The notes under the pieces: model-generated
What the model was told of the DNA's origin: nothing
The model's database searches: none
The model's input: the letters and a program-made list of their open reading frames with translations, nothing else
Shown: piece after piece, positions 14,492 to 23,660 of the stretch
How the letters are laid out: each line of letters begins with the position of its first letter
How positions within the stretch are numbered: the first letter of the stretch is position 1
Assembly: GCF_028649595.1 (NCBI RefSeq)
Contig: NZ_JAQSLK010000002.1
Coordinates: forward strand, 186,001-250,000
From: Campylobacter magnus
GTDB taxonomy: Bacteria > Campylobacterota > Campylobacteria > Campylobacterales > Campylobacteraceae
Direction: 5' to 3'
DNA length: 64,000 nt
Position numbers and translations under genes: made by a program

Positions 14492-16432
14492 ATGGCTCTA
14501 ATTGACCTTATTGATGTATCAAAGCGTTTTGGCGATAAAGTGGTGCTAGATAATGTAAATTTCAGCATAAACGCAAAAGAACGCATAGCAATCATCGGCA
14601 AAAACGGCGATGGTAAAAGTACGCTAATGAATATAATCTCACAAAGCCTAGCCCCAGATGCTGGCAGGGTGATAAAAGAAGGTGGAATTAGCGTGCAAAT
14701 GCTAAGCCAGACGCCAAAATTTGATGATAGCTTTGATGTAAGAGCCGCCCTAAAACACGAGCTAAAAGATATCTACGCTGCTAGAAGCGAATACGAAGAA
14801 CTAATGCTAAAAATGGCTATAAATCCAGATGATAAAGAACTCCACGCTCGTCAAGATGAGCTAGGAAGGTTTATTGAGAGCAAAGAAGGCTGGAATATAG
14901 AAAATAAAGTAGAACGCGTGCTTGATAGCTTTGCTTTGCGTGAGTTTGAGCATAGGCTGATAGCCTCTCTTAGCGGTGGAGAGATCCGTAGAGTTGCCCT
15001 TGGTGCCTTAATTCTTAAAAAGCCTGATATTCTTTTGCTTGATGAGCCCACAAACCACCTTGATGTTTATATGGTGCGTTTTTTGGAAGAACTTTTGCTT
15101 GGGCAAAATCAAACTATGATTTTTATAAGCCACGATAGATATTTTATAGACAATCTTGCCACTCGCTCAGTAGAGCTTGATGGTGGAAAGCTAACATTTT
15201 TTGATGGTGGATATGCTAATTACCTGGATAAAAAAGAACAAATTCTAGCCTCAGCACTAAAAAGCCACGATACCTTGCTAAAACAGCTAAAAGCAGAAGA
15301 AGAGTGGCTGAGGCGCGGCGTGCGTGGTAGGCTAAAGCGAAATGAGGGCAGAAAAGAGCGCATACTCTCAATGCGAGAACAAGCCAAAAAAAATCCTGGC
15401 ATAATCCGCAAAGTAAAGCTAGAGCTTGAGAGGGCAACAAAAAGCTTTAATCAAGGTGGGCTAAACCAAAACCGCAAAAAAATGCTCTTTGAGTGTGAAA
15501 ATCTAGCAAAAAGTATGGATGGCAAGCTGCTTTTTAACGGCTTTAATGCTAGGGTGCTTCAAGGTGAGCGTATCGGCATCGTAGGGCCTAATGGCTCTGG
15601 CAAAACCACCTTGCTAAAAATTTTGCTCGGGCAGATCGCCCCTGATAGTGGCGTGCTAAAAAAAGGCGATATTCGCATAGGGTATTTTGACCAGCACCGC
15701 ACAAATATAGATGAAGAAAAAAGCCTTATAGAAAACTTCTGTCCAAATGGAGGCGATCATATCAGCGTAAAGGGTCGTAGCTTGCATGTTTATGGCTATC
15801 TTAAAAACTTCTTGTTTCCAAAAGAGTTTTTAGACAAGCCAGTAAGCACGCTAAGTGGTGGCGAGAAAAACCGCCTAAGCCTTGCAAAACTCTTTACCGG
15901 CGAGTTTGACTGCCTTATCCTTGATGAGCCTACAAACGACCTTGATATCGCTACTATAAATATACTTGAAGAGTATTTGCTAAGCTTTGAGGGAGCAATC
16001 TTAATAGTAAGTCATGACCGCTACTTTGTAGATAAAATCACAAACAAGCTCTGGGCGTATGAAAATGGCTCAATCAGCCAGCTTGTCATGGAGTATAGCG
16101 AGTATCTTGAGTACGAAGAAGAAATGAAGCAAATAAACGCAATCGAGAGTGAAATAAGCGCAAATGATGAGAGCCTAGCAGAACCAGCCAAGAAAAAAAC
16201 AGCCAAGCTAAGCTACAAACAACAGCAAATTCTAGACAAGCACCCTGAGAAAATCGAGGCAATAGAGGCTAGAATAGCTGAGCTAAACCATGCTTTAAGC
16301 GATCCAAAAATATATCAAGAAATAGGGCTTCAAGCTTTGTTTGAAGAACTAGAAGACAAAAAAGGCGAGCTAGGAATTTTAGAAAAAGAATACTACGAGG
16401 TGCTAGAGTTTGCGCAAAATCTAAACTCATAA
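14492..16432 (+). CDS. ABC-F family ATPase, Uup-like
   Basis: Duplicated soluble ABC ATPase without membrane domains. First module: Walker A GKNGDGKST at 36-44, signature LSGGEIRRVALG near 159, LLDEPTNHLDV near 182. Second module: GPNGSGKTT near 365, LSGGEKNRLSLAKL near 456, LILDEPTNDLD near 478. The basic linker between modules and a C-terminal coiled coil (about 580-646) fit Uup/Etta-type ABC-F proteins, which act on the ribosome or on branched DNA. The start ATG follows AAAAAAGGAACAATT. The gene is followed at once by a palindrome hairpin. Confidence 0.88.
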   Translation: MALIDLIDVSKRFGDKVVLDNVNFSINAKERIAIIGKNGDGKSTLMNIISQSLAPDAGRVIKEGGISVQMLSQTPKFDDSFDVRAALKHELKDIYAARSEYEELMLKMAINPDDKELHARQDELGRFIESKEGWNIENKVERVLDSFALREFEHRLIASLSGGEIRRVALGALILKKPDILLLDEPTNHLDVYMVRFLEELLLGQNQTMIFISHDRYFIDNLATRSVELDGGKLTFFDGGYANYLDKKEQILASALKSHDTLLKQLKAEEEWLRRGVRGRLKRNEGRKERILSMREQAKKNPGIIRKVKLELERATKSFNQGGLNQNRKKMLFECENLAKSMDGKLLFNGFNARVLQGERIGIVGPNGSGKTTLLKILLGQIAPDSGVLKKGDIRIGYFDQHRTNIDEEKSLIENFCPNGGDHISVKGRSLHVYGYLKNFLFPKEFLDKPVSTLSGGEKNRLSLAKLFTGEFDCLILDEPTNDLDIATINILEEYLLSFEGAILIVSHDRYFVDKITNKLWAYENGSISQLVMEYSEYLEYEEEMKQINAIESEISANDESLAEPAKKKTAKLSYKQQQILDKHPEKIEAIEARIAELNHALSDPKIYQEIGLQALFEELEDKKGELGILEKEYYEVLEFAQNLNS

Positions 16433-16463
16433 AAATCTAGAATTCCTTAGGAATTCTAGATTT
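16433..16463. terminator. 14-bp perfect stem with TTA loop after the ABC-F gene
   Basis: AAATCTAGAATTCC at 16433-16446, loop TTA, then its exact complement at 16450-16463. It begins directly after the stop codon. A run on the left and T run on the right are as in intrinsic terminators. Confidence 0.55.
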
Positions 16464-16520
16464 GTAGTGAATTTTCATTTAGGAATTCTAGAATTTAGGA
16501 ATTCTAGAATTCCTAGAGTA
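16464..16520. repeat. Further palindrome copies before glnA
   Basis: GGAATTCTAGAATTT, then a complete GGAATTCTAGAATTCC ending near 16516, lie between the terminator-like hairpin and the glnA promoter. Confidence 0.85.
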
Positions 16521-16580
16521 AAAAATAAGTGAATTTTCAAAAAGACCCCTTTTTTTAATATTAAACTAAGCTTAAAGAGA

Positions 16581-16586
16581 TATAAT
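16581..16586 (+). promoter_or_regulatory. Probable -10 box of glnA
   Basis: GATATAAT 42 bases upstream of the glnA ATG, with an AT-rich upstream region typical of Campylobacter sigma-70 promoters. No GG-N10-GC sigma-54 element was seen, unlike enteric glnA. Confidence 0.5.
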
Positions 16587-16627
16587 TTCAGTATCAAAAT
16601 AAAAATTTACCCTGAAAGGATGAAATA

Positions 16628-18058
16628 ATGGGAAAATTCGTAAATGATGTAAAGGGCTTTTTTGACTTTTGCGACAAAAACGAAGTTAAGTTTGTAAGCT
16701 TCCGCTTTACTGATATAAAGGGTATGTGGCATCACATGAGCTACAACCTAAGTGCGCTAAATGAAGAAAGCTTTACTGATGGCATTGCCTTTGATGGCAG
16801 CAGCATTGATGCGTGGCAGCCGATTGATAAAAGCGATATGATTTTAAAGCCAGATATTGAAACTGCGTTTTTAGATCCATTTACAGCTGATATGACTGTG
16901 GTTGTAATCTGCGATGTTTATGATGTTTATAAGGGGCAAATGTATGAAAAATGCCCTCGTTCAATTGCCAAAAAAGCCATCGCGCATTTAAAAAGTTGCG
17001 GCCTAGCTGATACTGTGTATGTGGGCTGTGAAAATGAGTTTTTTGTCTTTGATGATGTTAGAATTTTTGATAGTCCAAATCACGCTGGCTTTGAGCTAGA
17101 TACCGAAGAGGGCGAGTGGAACGATACTAAACGCTACAAAGACGGCTTTAATAGCGGTCATCGCCCAAGAGCAAAAGGTGGATATTTTCCAGTTCAGCCG
17201 ATTGATACAATGGTAGATTTAAGGGCTGAAATGGTAAATGTGCTAAATCAAATAGGAATTGAAACCTTTATAAATCACCACGAAGTAGCCCAAGCCCAAG
17301 GCGAAATCGGCGTGAAGTTTAGCACGCTAATAGAAGCTGCTGATAATGTGCAAATCTACAAATATGTAGTAAAAATGGTAGCGCATTTAAATGGTAAAAC
17401 TGCTACTTTCATGCCAAAGCCACTTTATGGAGATAATGGTAGCGGCATGCATGTGCATAACTCGCTTTGGAAAGATGGTAAAAATTTATTTTACGAAGAG
17501 GGCGGATATGCCGGACTTAGCGATATCGCGCGCTGGTATATAGGTGGCGTTCTTGCTCACGCAAGGGCAATCGCAGCCTTTACAAACGCTAGCACAAACA
17601 GCTACAAACGCCTAATCCCAGGCTTTGAAGCACCAAATATCCTAACCTACTCATGCCAAAACCGCTCAGCAAGCGTGCGCATCCCTTATGGTAGCAGTAA
17701 TAAAAGCACCAGAGCAGAGTTTAGATTTCCAGATGCGACAAGCTGTCCTTATCTAGCCTTTGCAGCACTTTTGCTTGGGGGGCTTGATGGTATCCGCAAA
17801 AAAACAGAGCCAGTAGGGCCTATGGATGAAAATCTATTTAAACTAACGCTTGATGAGATTAGAGAGCGTGGAATAGAGCAGTTTCCACACACCTTGCGTG
17901 GTAGCCTAGAAGCACTTATTAGAGATAATGAGTTTTTGGCCCCTGCGATGAGCAATGAGTTTATCCAAACTTACCAACACTATAAGTTTGAAACCCAAGT
18001 TTGGCCGTATGAAGAGCGTCCAACTCCATTTGAGTTTAAAAGCGTATTTAGCTGCTAG
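16628..18058 (+). CDS. glnA: Type I glutamine synthetase
   Basis: Makes glutamine from glutamate, ammonia and ATP; the main ammonia-assimilating enzyme. The 476-residue length, [31 protein letters not shown] and [10 protein letters not shown] motifs are all of class I-beta GlnA. The adenylylation site, normally NLYDLP, reads NLFKLT, so the regulatory tyrosine is phenylalanine. I recall the same in Helicobacter GlnA, where adenylylation is absent. The ATG at 16628 follows GAAAGGATGAAATA. It is monocistronic, bounded by repeat clusters on both sides. Confidence 0.96.
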   Translation: MGKFVNDVKGFFDFCDKNEVKFVSFRFTDIKGMWHHMSYNLSALNEESFTDGIAFDGSSIDAWQPIDKSDMILKPDIETAFLDPFTADMTVVVICDVYDVYKGQMYEKCPRSIAKKAIAHLKSCGLADTVYVGCENEFFVFDDVRIFDSPNHAGFELDTEEGEWNDTKRYKDGFNSGHRPRAKGGYFPVQPIDTMVDLRAEMVNVLNQIGIETFINHHEVAQAQGEIGVKFSTLIEAADNVQIYKYVVKMVAHLNGKTATFMPKPLYGDNGSGMHVHNSLWKDGKNLFYEEGGYAGLSDIARWYIGGVLAHARAIAAFTNASTNSYKRLIPGFEAPNILTYSCQNRSASVRIPYGSSNKSTRAEFRFPDATSCPYLAFAALLLGGLDGIRKKTEPVGPMDENLFKLTLDEIRERGIEQFPHTLRGSLEALIRDNEFLAPAMSNEFIQTYQHYKFETQVWPYEERPTPFEFKSVFSC

Positions 18059-18073
18059 CTGCGGATAATTTGT

Positions 18074-18217
18074 CTAGGAATTCTGGAATTTTGCTAGGGA
18101 ATTCTAGAATTCCCTAGACAAACTTCATATAGGAATTCTAGAATTCCCTAGACAAACTTCATATAGGAATTCTAGATTTTGCCTAGATTTTTACTAGGAA
18201 TTCTAGAATTCCCTAGC
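18074..18217. repeat. 34-bp tandem palindrome array after glnA
   Basis: GGAATTCTAGAATTCC plus an 18-base spacer CTAGACAAACTTCATATA repeats with period 34: units begin at 18098, 18132 and 18166 (the last truncated). A diverged copy precedes it (18076) and another full palindrome follows at 18198. It fills the gap between the convergent 3' ends of glnA and psd. Confidence 0.92.
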
Positions 18218-18223
18218 TTTTTA

Positions 18224-19012
18224 TTATTTTATATCAGCGATTTTTTGAGAGAATTTTATTTTTTGATTTTCTTGGATATTAAAGTTTAGTAGCCCTTTTT
18301 GAGCGATTATTACAATGCTAGAACCAAGCTCAAAACAGCCCAAAGGCTCGCCCTTGCTAAAATGCTTGTTTTCATACTCATACACGCTAGGACCAAGATT
18401 TGCATTTGTTTGTATGCGCTCATCGCAAAATATCTTTATTTTTCCAACATTTAAAGCCCCTACAAACACCAGCCAAAAGAGCTTTTCTCCACTTTTACAG
18501 CGCAGCACTACACGCTCGTTTTTAGCGTATAGATTTGAGATTTTTGCTAGGTATTTTGGAGCCACACTATAAAGCTCGCCGCTTTCATAAACAGCACTTA
18601 AAAGCTCAAAATCACAAGGCGCGTGAAAATTGTGATAGTCCCTTGGGCTAAGGTAAAGGTTAGCATAATCAAAGCCCCCATCAAGCTCGCTCTCATCACA
18701 AGCGCTAGATAAAAGCTCTTTTGGGCTATAAGTGTGATTTTTTATGCTAAAAGCCTGCCCTTCAAAACCCTTGCCACAATAAAGCACCAGTCCATCACAA
18801 GGGCTGATAAAACCATCATCTAGCTTTCTAGGGTTTTTTAAAGTGCGTGTAAAAAGCGCAGTTAGGCTCTCATACTCGCCGCAGTCTCTAAACTCGCTAA
18901 AATCTATACCAAACATCTTAGCATAGCTTTTATTTATGATATTTTGTATAGTTTTTGGAAATTTTATGCTAGCAAAAGATCCAAAAGCTCTAGAAATTAT
19001 ATTATTTATCAT
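18224..19012 (-). CDS. psd: Phosphatidylserine decarboxylase proenzyme
   Basis: Psd makes phosphatidylethanolamine at the inner membrane. The proenzyme cleaves itself at a Gly-Ser bond to form a pyruvoyl group; here the site reads FELGSSIVII near residues 226-235 (LGSS rather than the commoner LGST). ISPCDGLVLYCG near the first third and YLSPRDYHNFHAP (the conserved histidine pair) are also typical. Length 262 is normal for the bacterial enzyme. It overlaps the upstream metallophosphoesterase by 4 bp, the same pairing as in C. jejuni. Confidence 0.94.
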   Translation of the reverse strand: MINNIISRAFGSFASIKFPKTIQNIINKSYAKMFGIDFSEFRDCGEYESLTALFTRTLKNPRKLDDGFISPCDGLVLYCGKGFEGQAFSIKNHTYSPKELLSSACDESELDGGFDYANLYLSPRDYHNFHAPCDFELLSAVYESGELYSVAPKYLAKISNLYAKNERVVLRCKSGEKLFWLVFVGALNVGKIKIFCDERIQTNANLGPSVYEYENKHFSKGEPLGCFELGSSIVIIAQKGLLNFNIQENQKIKFSQKIADIK

Positions 19013-20109
19013 TTAGGCGTTCTTGGGATAAGGTTTAGTACTACTATTTCATTGTTTGAGAGTATTCTCATCGGTGGCCCCCAAAAGCCTGCGCCAGAGC
19101 TTACCACTAGCTTTGTTCGTGGGGTGATGTCGCTCTCTCCATATATATAGCCTTGTGCTGCCCACACAAGCAGTGAAAATGGAAAAATCTGTCCAGCGTG
19201 CGTGTGTCCGCTAAGCACTAGCGAGATATTATTTAGCTCATCAAAGCTTAGTAGCGATAGGCTTTTTGGCTGATGAGAGAGCAGTATAGTAGGCTTTGAG
19301 CGGTTCACATCTGCTAGAGCTTTTAGTGGATTTGGCTCCATGCCAAAGTTTGCACCTTGAAGATCGCTAAGTCCTGCTATATTTATACTCTCAAGCTCTA
19401 CTGAGCTATTGTCTATTATCTTTATGCCAAGCTCAGAGATTTTTTCAAAAATTCCTTCTATACCGTGATAAAACTCATGGTTTCCACTTACAAAAAAGGC
19501 CTGAGCCTTAAGGTTTTTAAAAGGCTCTGCGATATCACCAAGCCTATAAGCCTTTGTATCTATGAAATCACCTACTATAAAAACCATCTCAGGATTTTCT
19601 TTATTTATTAGCTCTACTACCTTTTGGGCGTGTTTGAGTCCTAAAAAATTGCCAAGATGTACATCGCTTATCATGACAGCTCGCAGACTTTTTTCTAGTC
19701 CTGCTATTTCTATATTACGCTCTTTAACTTTTAAAGTAGAAGCATTATACGCCCCAAAGCCGATATAACAAACTAGCAAACAAAGCACTAGCGTGTCATA
19801 AACCATGCGGATATTTTGGCGGCTTTTGTTTTTGCGAGAAGCAAAAAACGCCCCAAGTAAATCTCCAAGCCCAAGCACACAAAAAGCCATAAAAGAAAAG
19901 CCAATAGCATAAACGCTAAGAGAATAAGCCATGCTATTTGAGCTAGTCCAATGAAAGAAAAATGCTAACTCACAGCTAAAAAGTAGGGTAAAAATAAAAA
20001 GCAAAACCACATTAAGTCGCTTAAATAAAGCATTTTTACATAGACTTTTATAAGAGTAGAGATTAAAAAGAAAAAAGATAATAGAGCCAATTATGCTAAA
20101 AAATGTCAA
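19009..20109 (-). CDS. Membrane-anchored metallophosphoesterase (YkuE/LpxH-like fold)
   Basis: Four N-terminal membrane segments fill about residues 1-130. The catalytic domain follows with MISDVHLGN, FIVGDFID, SGNHEFYHG and LSGHTHAGQIFP, the five-block calcineurin-like signature that binds two metal ions. Members cleave phosphodiester or pyrophosphate bonds, often on lipids; the adjacent psd gene fits a role at the membrane, but the substrate is unknown. It overlaps hisG and psd by 4 bp on either side, so the minus-strand cluster is tightly packed. Confidence 0.87.
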   Translation of the reverse strand: MTFFSIIGSIIFFLFNLYSYKSLCKNALFKRLNVVLLFIFTLLFSCELAFFFHWTSSNSMAYSLSVYAIGFSFMAFCVLGLGDLLGAFFASRKNKSRQNIRMVYDTLVLCLLVCYIGFGAYNASTLKVKERNIEIAGLEKSLRAVMISDVHLGNFLGLKHAQKVVELINKENPEMVFIVGDFIDTKAYRLGDIAEPFKNLKAQAFFVSGNHEFYHGIEGIFEKISELGIKIIDNSSVELESINIAGLSDLQGANFGMEPNPLKALADVNRSKPTILLSHQPKSLSLLSFDELNNISLVLSGHTHAGQIFPFSLLVWAAQGYIYGESDITPRTKLVVSSGAGFWGPPMRILSNNEIVVLNLIPRTPK

Positions 20110-20729
20110 TTTCTGGCCTTTATAAGAGCTTCTAGTTTTGAGTAGATTTCTAAAATTTCTGCTTTTTTGCTAACAAAACTTAGTTTGTTTGCGATTAGGT
20201 AGGCTGAGCTTTTCATTATTTCCTCACAAGGTGCAAGCCCATTTTGGCGCATAGTATCGCCTGTTTCTACGATGTCTACTATGCAATCAGCTAAATTTAC
20301 AAGAGGTGCTAGCTCAACTGAGCCATAAAGATGAATTATTTTTACAGGCACAGCCTTTGCGCTAAAATATTTTTGTGTGATATTATCTAAACTTGTAGCT
20401 ACTCTTAGCTCGCTAGTTTTGTTATAATCAATTTGTTCGCCACCTATTGTCCCAACACAAACCTTACAATGCCCCAAATCTAGATCAAGCAGGCGCAAAA
20501 CATCGCTACCGTGTTCTTCAAGTACATCAAGCCCAACCACACCAAGGTCAGCTGCCCCGCCCATAACATAAGTATCGATGTCTTGATTTCGCACCATTAA
20601 AAACTCAAAATCATCCTTAACAAGCTTTAATTTTCTATCTTCAAACTCAAAGCTGCCGCCAAAAATTTGCGAAAATGCATTCAAAGTCTCTTTTGCTATG
20701 CGACCCTTTGGCAGTGCGATTTTTAGCAT
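20106..20729 (-). CDS. hisG: ATP phosphoribosyltransferase, short form
   Basis: First enzyme of histidine synthesis, joining ATP and PRPP. MLKIALPKGRIAKETL starts the protein and DIVETGDTMRQNGL is the PRPP-binding loop. At 207 residues it lacks the C-terminal ACT-like regulatory domain of long-form HisG, so it should need the HisRS-like regulatory subunit HisZ, which is not in this window. It overlaps coaX by 7 bp and is away from other his genes. Confidence 0.93.
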   Translation of the reverse strand: MLKIALPKGRIAKETLNAFSQIFGGSFEFEDRKLKLVKDDFEFLMVRNQDIDTYVMGGAADLGVVGLDVLEEHGSDVLRLLDLDLGHCKVCVGTIGGEQIDYNKTSELRVATSLDNITQKYFSAKAVPVKIIHLYGSVELAPLVNLADCIVDIVETGDTMRQNGLAPCEEIMKSSAYLIANKLSFVSKKAEILEIYSKLEALIKARN

Positions 20730-21334
20730 AAATTCTCCTCTTTTAAAAGCTTTATCATACCATCAAAAACTAGGTTTTTATTATATATTGACCCTTCAAA
20801 AAAACGGCTTAAAAAGGCTCCATTTCCACCTGTAAAATATATATTCTTACCACCACTTAGTTCGTTTATTATTGCTACTGCGCTTTTTACTACAGCGTAG
20901 CTAATAGCATCATTTGTGTTTTGTGGTATGGTATCAAGCGAGATATTTGTATTTAGTGTGAATTTTAAGGTTGGACTAATGCTCTCATAAGCCCTAGCAA
21001 AAGCCTCAAGCCCTGGCAAAATCGTCCCACCTAGATGTATGCCATTGTGCATTATATCAATGGTAGTTGCTGAGCCACTATCTACTACTACGCCACTTTC
21101 CACGCTGTAGCAAGCAAAGGCTCTATCTACGCCAAGTCCTGTATAAGTGCTGCGAAATTTAATTTTCTTAGCTAGATTTACAAAACTAGCATTTACTTTA
21201 ACAGACGGATTTACATTTATGTAGTATAGCACTTCATCAGGGCGATATACTTTAAACTCTTCAAAGCTTAAAGTGCGTATTTTGCCATTTTCGTTAATAT
21301 GGACATTTGTATTTCCAATATCACATAAAATCAT
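20723..21334 (-). CDS. coaX: Type III pantothenate kinase
   Basis: Phosphorylates pantothenate to begin coenzyme A synthesis. The ASKHA-fold motifs are present: CDIGNTNVHI at the N-terminus (phosphate 1), GLGVDRAFACY in the middle and VVDSGSATTIDI (phosphate 2). Type III enzymes need a monovalent cation and resist feedback by CoA. At 203 residues it is slightly shorter than the usual 250, as in related epsilonproteobacteria. It overlaps the 111-residue gene upstream by 14 bp. Confidence 0.93.
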   Translation of the reverse strand: MILCDIGNTNVHINENGKIRTLSFEEFKVYRPDEVLYYINVNPSVKVNASFVNLAKKIKFRSTYTGLGVDRAFACYSVESGVVVDSGSATTIDIMHNGIHLGGTILPGLEAFARAYESISPTLKFTLNTNISLDTIPQNTNDAISYAVVKSAVAIINELSGGKNIYFTGGNGAFLSRFFEGSIYNKNLVFDGMIKLLKEENLC

Positions 21335-21656
21335 AAAATTTCCAATTTTTTTTAAATTCTTCGTGCTTTAAAACCTTTGAACAAATAGGCGAGTTATAAA
21401 ATAGCACTCGTTTTTTTACTACTATACCTAGTTTTGAAGCTATTTTTTCGCTTAGTTCATTAAGGAATTCTAGATCTTTTAGCACAAATCTAGATTTTGC
21501 ATTACGGATAAAAACAAAGGTGTGAAACGAACTCTCATCAATACCATAAATAAGCTCATAATTTCGCTTTGCGCTAAAAGCCTTAAAATCAAGGCTTTTA
21601 GTATTTTTTAATAAAAGTTTTTGTCCGCTAAAAAGTAAAGAGATAAAATTATTCAT
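21321..21656 (-). CDS. Conserved hypothetical protein, 111 residues
   Basis: No domain recognised. The protein is basic, cytoplasmic by appearance (no signal or membrane segment) and ends in FKKNWKFYDFM. C. jejuni has a protein of similar size in the same place between coaX and the lipoprotein gene, so position rather than motif supports a real gene. It shares one base with the lipoprotein gene upstream. A half palindrome (GGAATTCTAGA) near 21463 is read as LEFLNE. Confidence 0.65.
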   Translation of the reverse strand: MNNFISLLFSGQKLLLKNTKSLDFKAFSAKRNYELIYGIDESSFHTFVFIRNAKSRFVLKDLEFLNELSEKIASKLGIVVKKRVLFYNSPICSKVLKHEEFKKNWKFYDFM

Positions 21657-22642
21657 TACTCTATGTTAATCATTTTATTATCATAATAAAACGCATTTGA
21701 TGAAGCAAAGCTTTTATCTGTTATTTCGCTAGCTTTTAGAATGCGTTCGTTGCCTAGATTTAAGTCTGTTTCTATGATATAGCCTGTTTTTTCAAAGATA
21801 TATAGCTTATCTCCACGAGCGATAATATTTGAAAAAATCGCAAATTTAAACTCACGCTTATTAATCTCTCTAAGATTTAGATCATATACTTTAATAAAGC
21901 CGTTTTTAAGTAGAACATAAATGCGCCCATTATGCAGCTTGATATCTTTTATCTGTTCGGCTATTGTGGTGGTGCGATCAGGGCTGATAGAGAGAATTCT
22001 GGTCCCAGATGCAGCATAGAGATAGTCGCCTTCTACATCTAGATAGATGATATTGTTAAAGAAATTCTCACTACTTACCACAGCATCACGCACTATAGTA
22101 CCGCTGTCTTTTTGCACTATCATTACCTTACCATCAAGCGTAGGATATACAATAATGGTATTTAAAAACACAGGCGCAGCTGTCCTAGCATCTTGCGCGT
22201 AGCTTGCGCCACTTGCGTATTCTAAAATAACTTCATTTGTATCTATCAAAAGCAAGTAGATTTTATTTGCCGCACTTAGTGCTGCTAGGCGGTTGCCCTC
22301 TATAGAGGCTGAGACTATTGCCTCATCAAACTGATGTTCAAAAACCAGTGCAGAGCCTTGGCGGATCGTTAGTTTGCCCTCGATTGTAGAACTTACATCC
22401 TGCCCCTCATACGAGCCAAGAAAATACTCATTAGCACTTAGGGCTTTACTTTGGAGGCCATTTTGCGTGATTAGAGTGCCATTTGAGAGCGTAGCACCAT
22501 TGCGTGTAGAGTGCTTTATGCTAGCATTTAGACTTGAGATTTTAGCATCACCACTTATATTTGTTGGCTCAAAATACTGCCTTTTTGTAGAACAAGCACT
22601 AAAAACTAGTGCAAAAATTGCTAAAAAGATTAAATTTTTCAT
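21656..22642 (-). CDS. Outer-membrane-type lipoprotein with beta-propeller-like repeats
   Basis: The signal peptide MKNLIFLAIFALVFSAC ends in a lipobox with Cys17, so the mature protein is lipid-anchored. The remainder is a series of short hydrophobic strands with repeated L-Y-A/I-L patterns (LAALSAANKIYLLLID, DYLYAASGTRILSI, GRIYVLLKNGFIKVYD), as in WD/PQQ-like propellers such as BamB. A role in envelope assembly is inference only. It sits between the TPR-like membrane protein and the 111-residue gene, matching the C. jejuni order. Confidence 0.75.
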   Translation of the reverse strand: MKNLIFLAIFALVFSACSTKRQYFEPTNISGDAKISSLNASIKHSTRNGATLSNGTLITQNGLQSKALSANEYFLGSYEGQDVSSTIEGKLTIRQGSALVFEHQFDEAIVSASIEGNRLAALSAANKIYLLLIDTNEVILEYASGASYAQDARTAAPVFLNTIIVYPTLDGKVMIVQKDSGTIVRDAVVSSENFFNNIIYLDVEGDYLYAASGTRILSISPDRTTTIAEQIKDIKLHNGRIYVLLKNGFIKVYDLNLREINKREFKFAIFSNIIARGDKLYIFEKTGYIIETDLNLGNERILKASEITDKSFASSNAFYYDNKMINIE

Positions 22643-23199
22643 TGTTTTATCCCTTGATAATGTTCTAGATTTTTACTAATTTCTTTTAAACTAGAATTCT
22701 CTGGAATTTTAGAGAATTCTAGTTTAGCAGCGTCAAATTTAGCATTTTTTAACTCTTTAAAGCCAGAGATTAAAGTCTCATAATCGCCCATTAAAGCTAC
22801 ATTTTCGCCCTTGCTAGCTAGTAAGATTTGGCGCAGATTTTCATCTTTTATATTATTTAAAGCACGATCTATTAAAGCCGTGCTATTATTTTCTTTTGCT
22901 TGCCCGAGAGCAAAAAGAGCAAAAAGATTGATATTTGCTTTTTCTAGTTCGTTTTGCAAGGCAGTATCAGTTGGATTTGCCAAAAGCTTGCTAAAAAGGG
23001 CATTGTTTGCTTTTATGTTGTTTTGTTCTATCAAATGAGCTACGCTAAAGTAGATTATAGCTAGTATGCCAATAACTACTATTGCTATGATTTTACCCTT
23101 GTGTTTTCTAGCAAAACGCTCACCTGCGATTGCTTGAGTTAGGATTTGTTCTTGGGTGCTTAAGCCTTCTTTTATATACTCTAGATTATCATTAGCCAA
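22639..23199 (-). CDS. Single-pass membrane protein, TPR-like
   Basis: A membrane helix (IIAIVVIGILAIIYFSVAHL) near residues 35-55 follows a basic cytoplasmic N-terminus; the rest is alanine-rich helical hairpins like the YfgM/TPR_21 fold, probably periplasmic. The start I prefer is TTG at 23199 (MANDNLEYIKEG), which follows AAAGGACGAAA; a longer frame begins at GTG 23235 without a binding site. It overlaps the propeller-like lipoprotein by 4 bp; YfgM and BamB are neighbours in many proteobacteria, which supports both guesses. It diverges from gatC. Confidence 0.72.
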   Translation of the reverse strand: MANDNLEYIKEGLSTQEQILTQAIAGERFARKHKGKIIAIVVIGILAIIYFSVAHLIEQNNIKANNALFSKLLANPTDTALQNELEKANINLFALFALGQAKENNSTALIDRALNNIKDENLRQILLASKGENVALMGDYETLISGFKELKNAKFDAAKLEFSKIPENSSLKEISKNLEHYQGIKQ

Positions 23200-23300
23200 A
23201 TTTCGTCCTTTAAATAAAGTGATTTTAACCTGCACATTGTAGCATAAATATTTTAAAATTACTTTATAAAGATCTTTTATATTTTAATTATCAAAAAGCC

Positions 23301-23328
23301 TTGAAATATGCGAAAATTGTGCTATAAT
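23301..23328 (+). promoter_or_regulatory. Promoter of the gatC operon
   Basis: TTGAAA at 23301-23306, 16-base spacer, TATAAT at 23323-23328. It lies 32 bases upstream of gatC in the divergent gap. Confidence 0.6.
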
Positions 23329-23359
23329 TTCAGCCAAAATTCTAAAAAAGAGAAAATCA

Positions 23360-23647
23360 ATGGTAATCACAGATGATATGCTAAACAAGCTTGAAAGGCT
23401 TTCTGCGCTAAAAATTCCCGAGAGCAAAAAAGAGGAGTTTAAAGCCGAACTTGGTAAAATTGTAGGCTTTGTAGAGATACTTGATGAACTTGATCTTGCT
23501 GGACTTGAAGCTGAGGTAAGTACGATAAAACAAAGTGCTCGCCTAAGAGAGGATGAACCTGTAAAAAGCGAGGTTATAAAAGATATTTTAAAACACGCTC
23601 CAAAAACATATGAAACATACTTTGAAGTTCCAAAAATCATAGAATAA
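23360..23647 (+). CDS. gatC: Asp/Glu-tRNA amidotransferase subunit C
   Basis: Small subunit of GatCAB, which converts Glu-tRNA(Gln) and Asp-tRNA(Asn) to the amide forms. The 95-residue protein begins MVITDDMLNKLERLSAL and contains the conserved ELGKIVGFVEILDELD and LREDEP segments. gatA and gatB are elsewhere, as in C. jejuni. It heads a plus-strand run gatC-pilT-cvpA-fur-lysS-glyA. Confidence 0.92.
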   Translation: MVITDDMLNKLERLSALKIPESKKEEFKAELGKIVGFVEILDELDLAGLEAEVSTIKQSARLREDEPVKSEVIKDILKHAPKTYETYFEVPKIIE

Positions 23648-23660
23648 TTAAGGATTAAAG

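Noticed and set aside
18074-18217. CRISPR array
   Set aside because: Three 34-bp units have identical spacers, no unique spacers and no cas genes; it is a plain tandem repeat.
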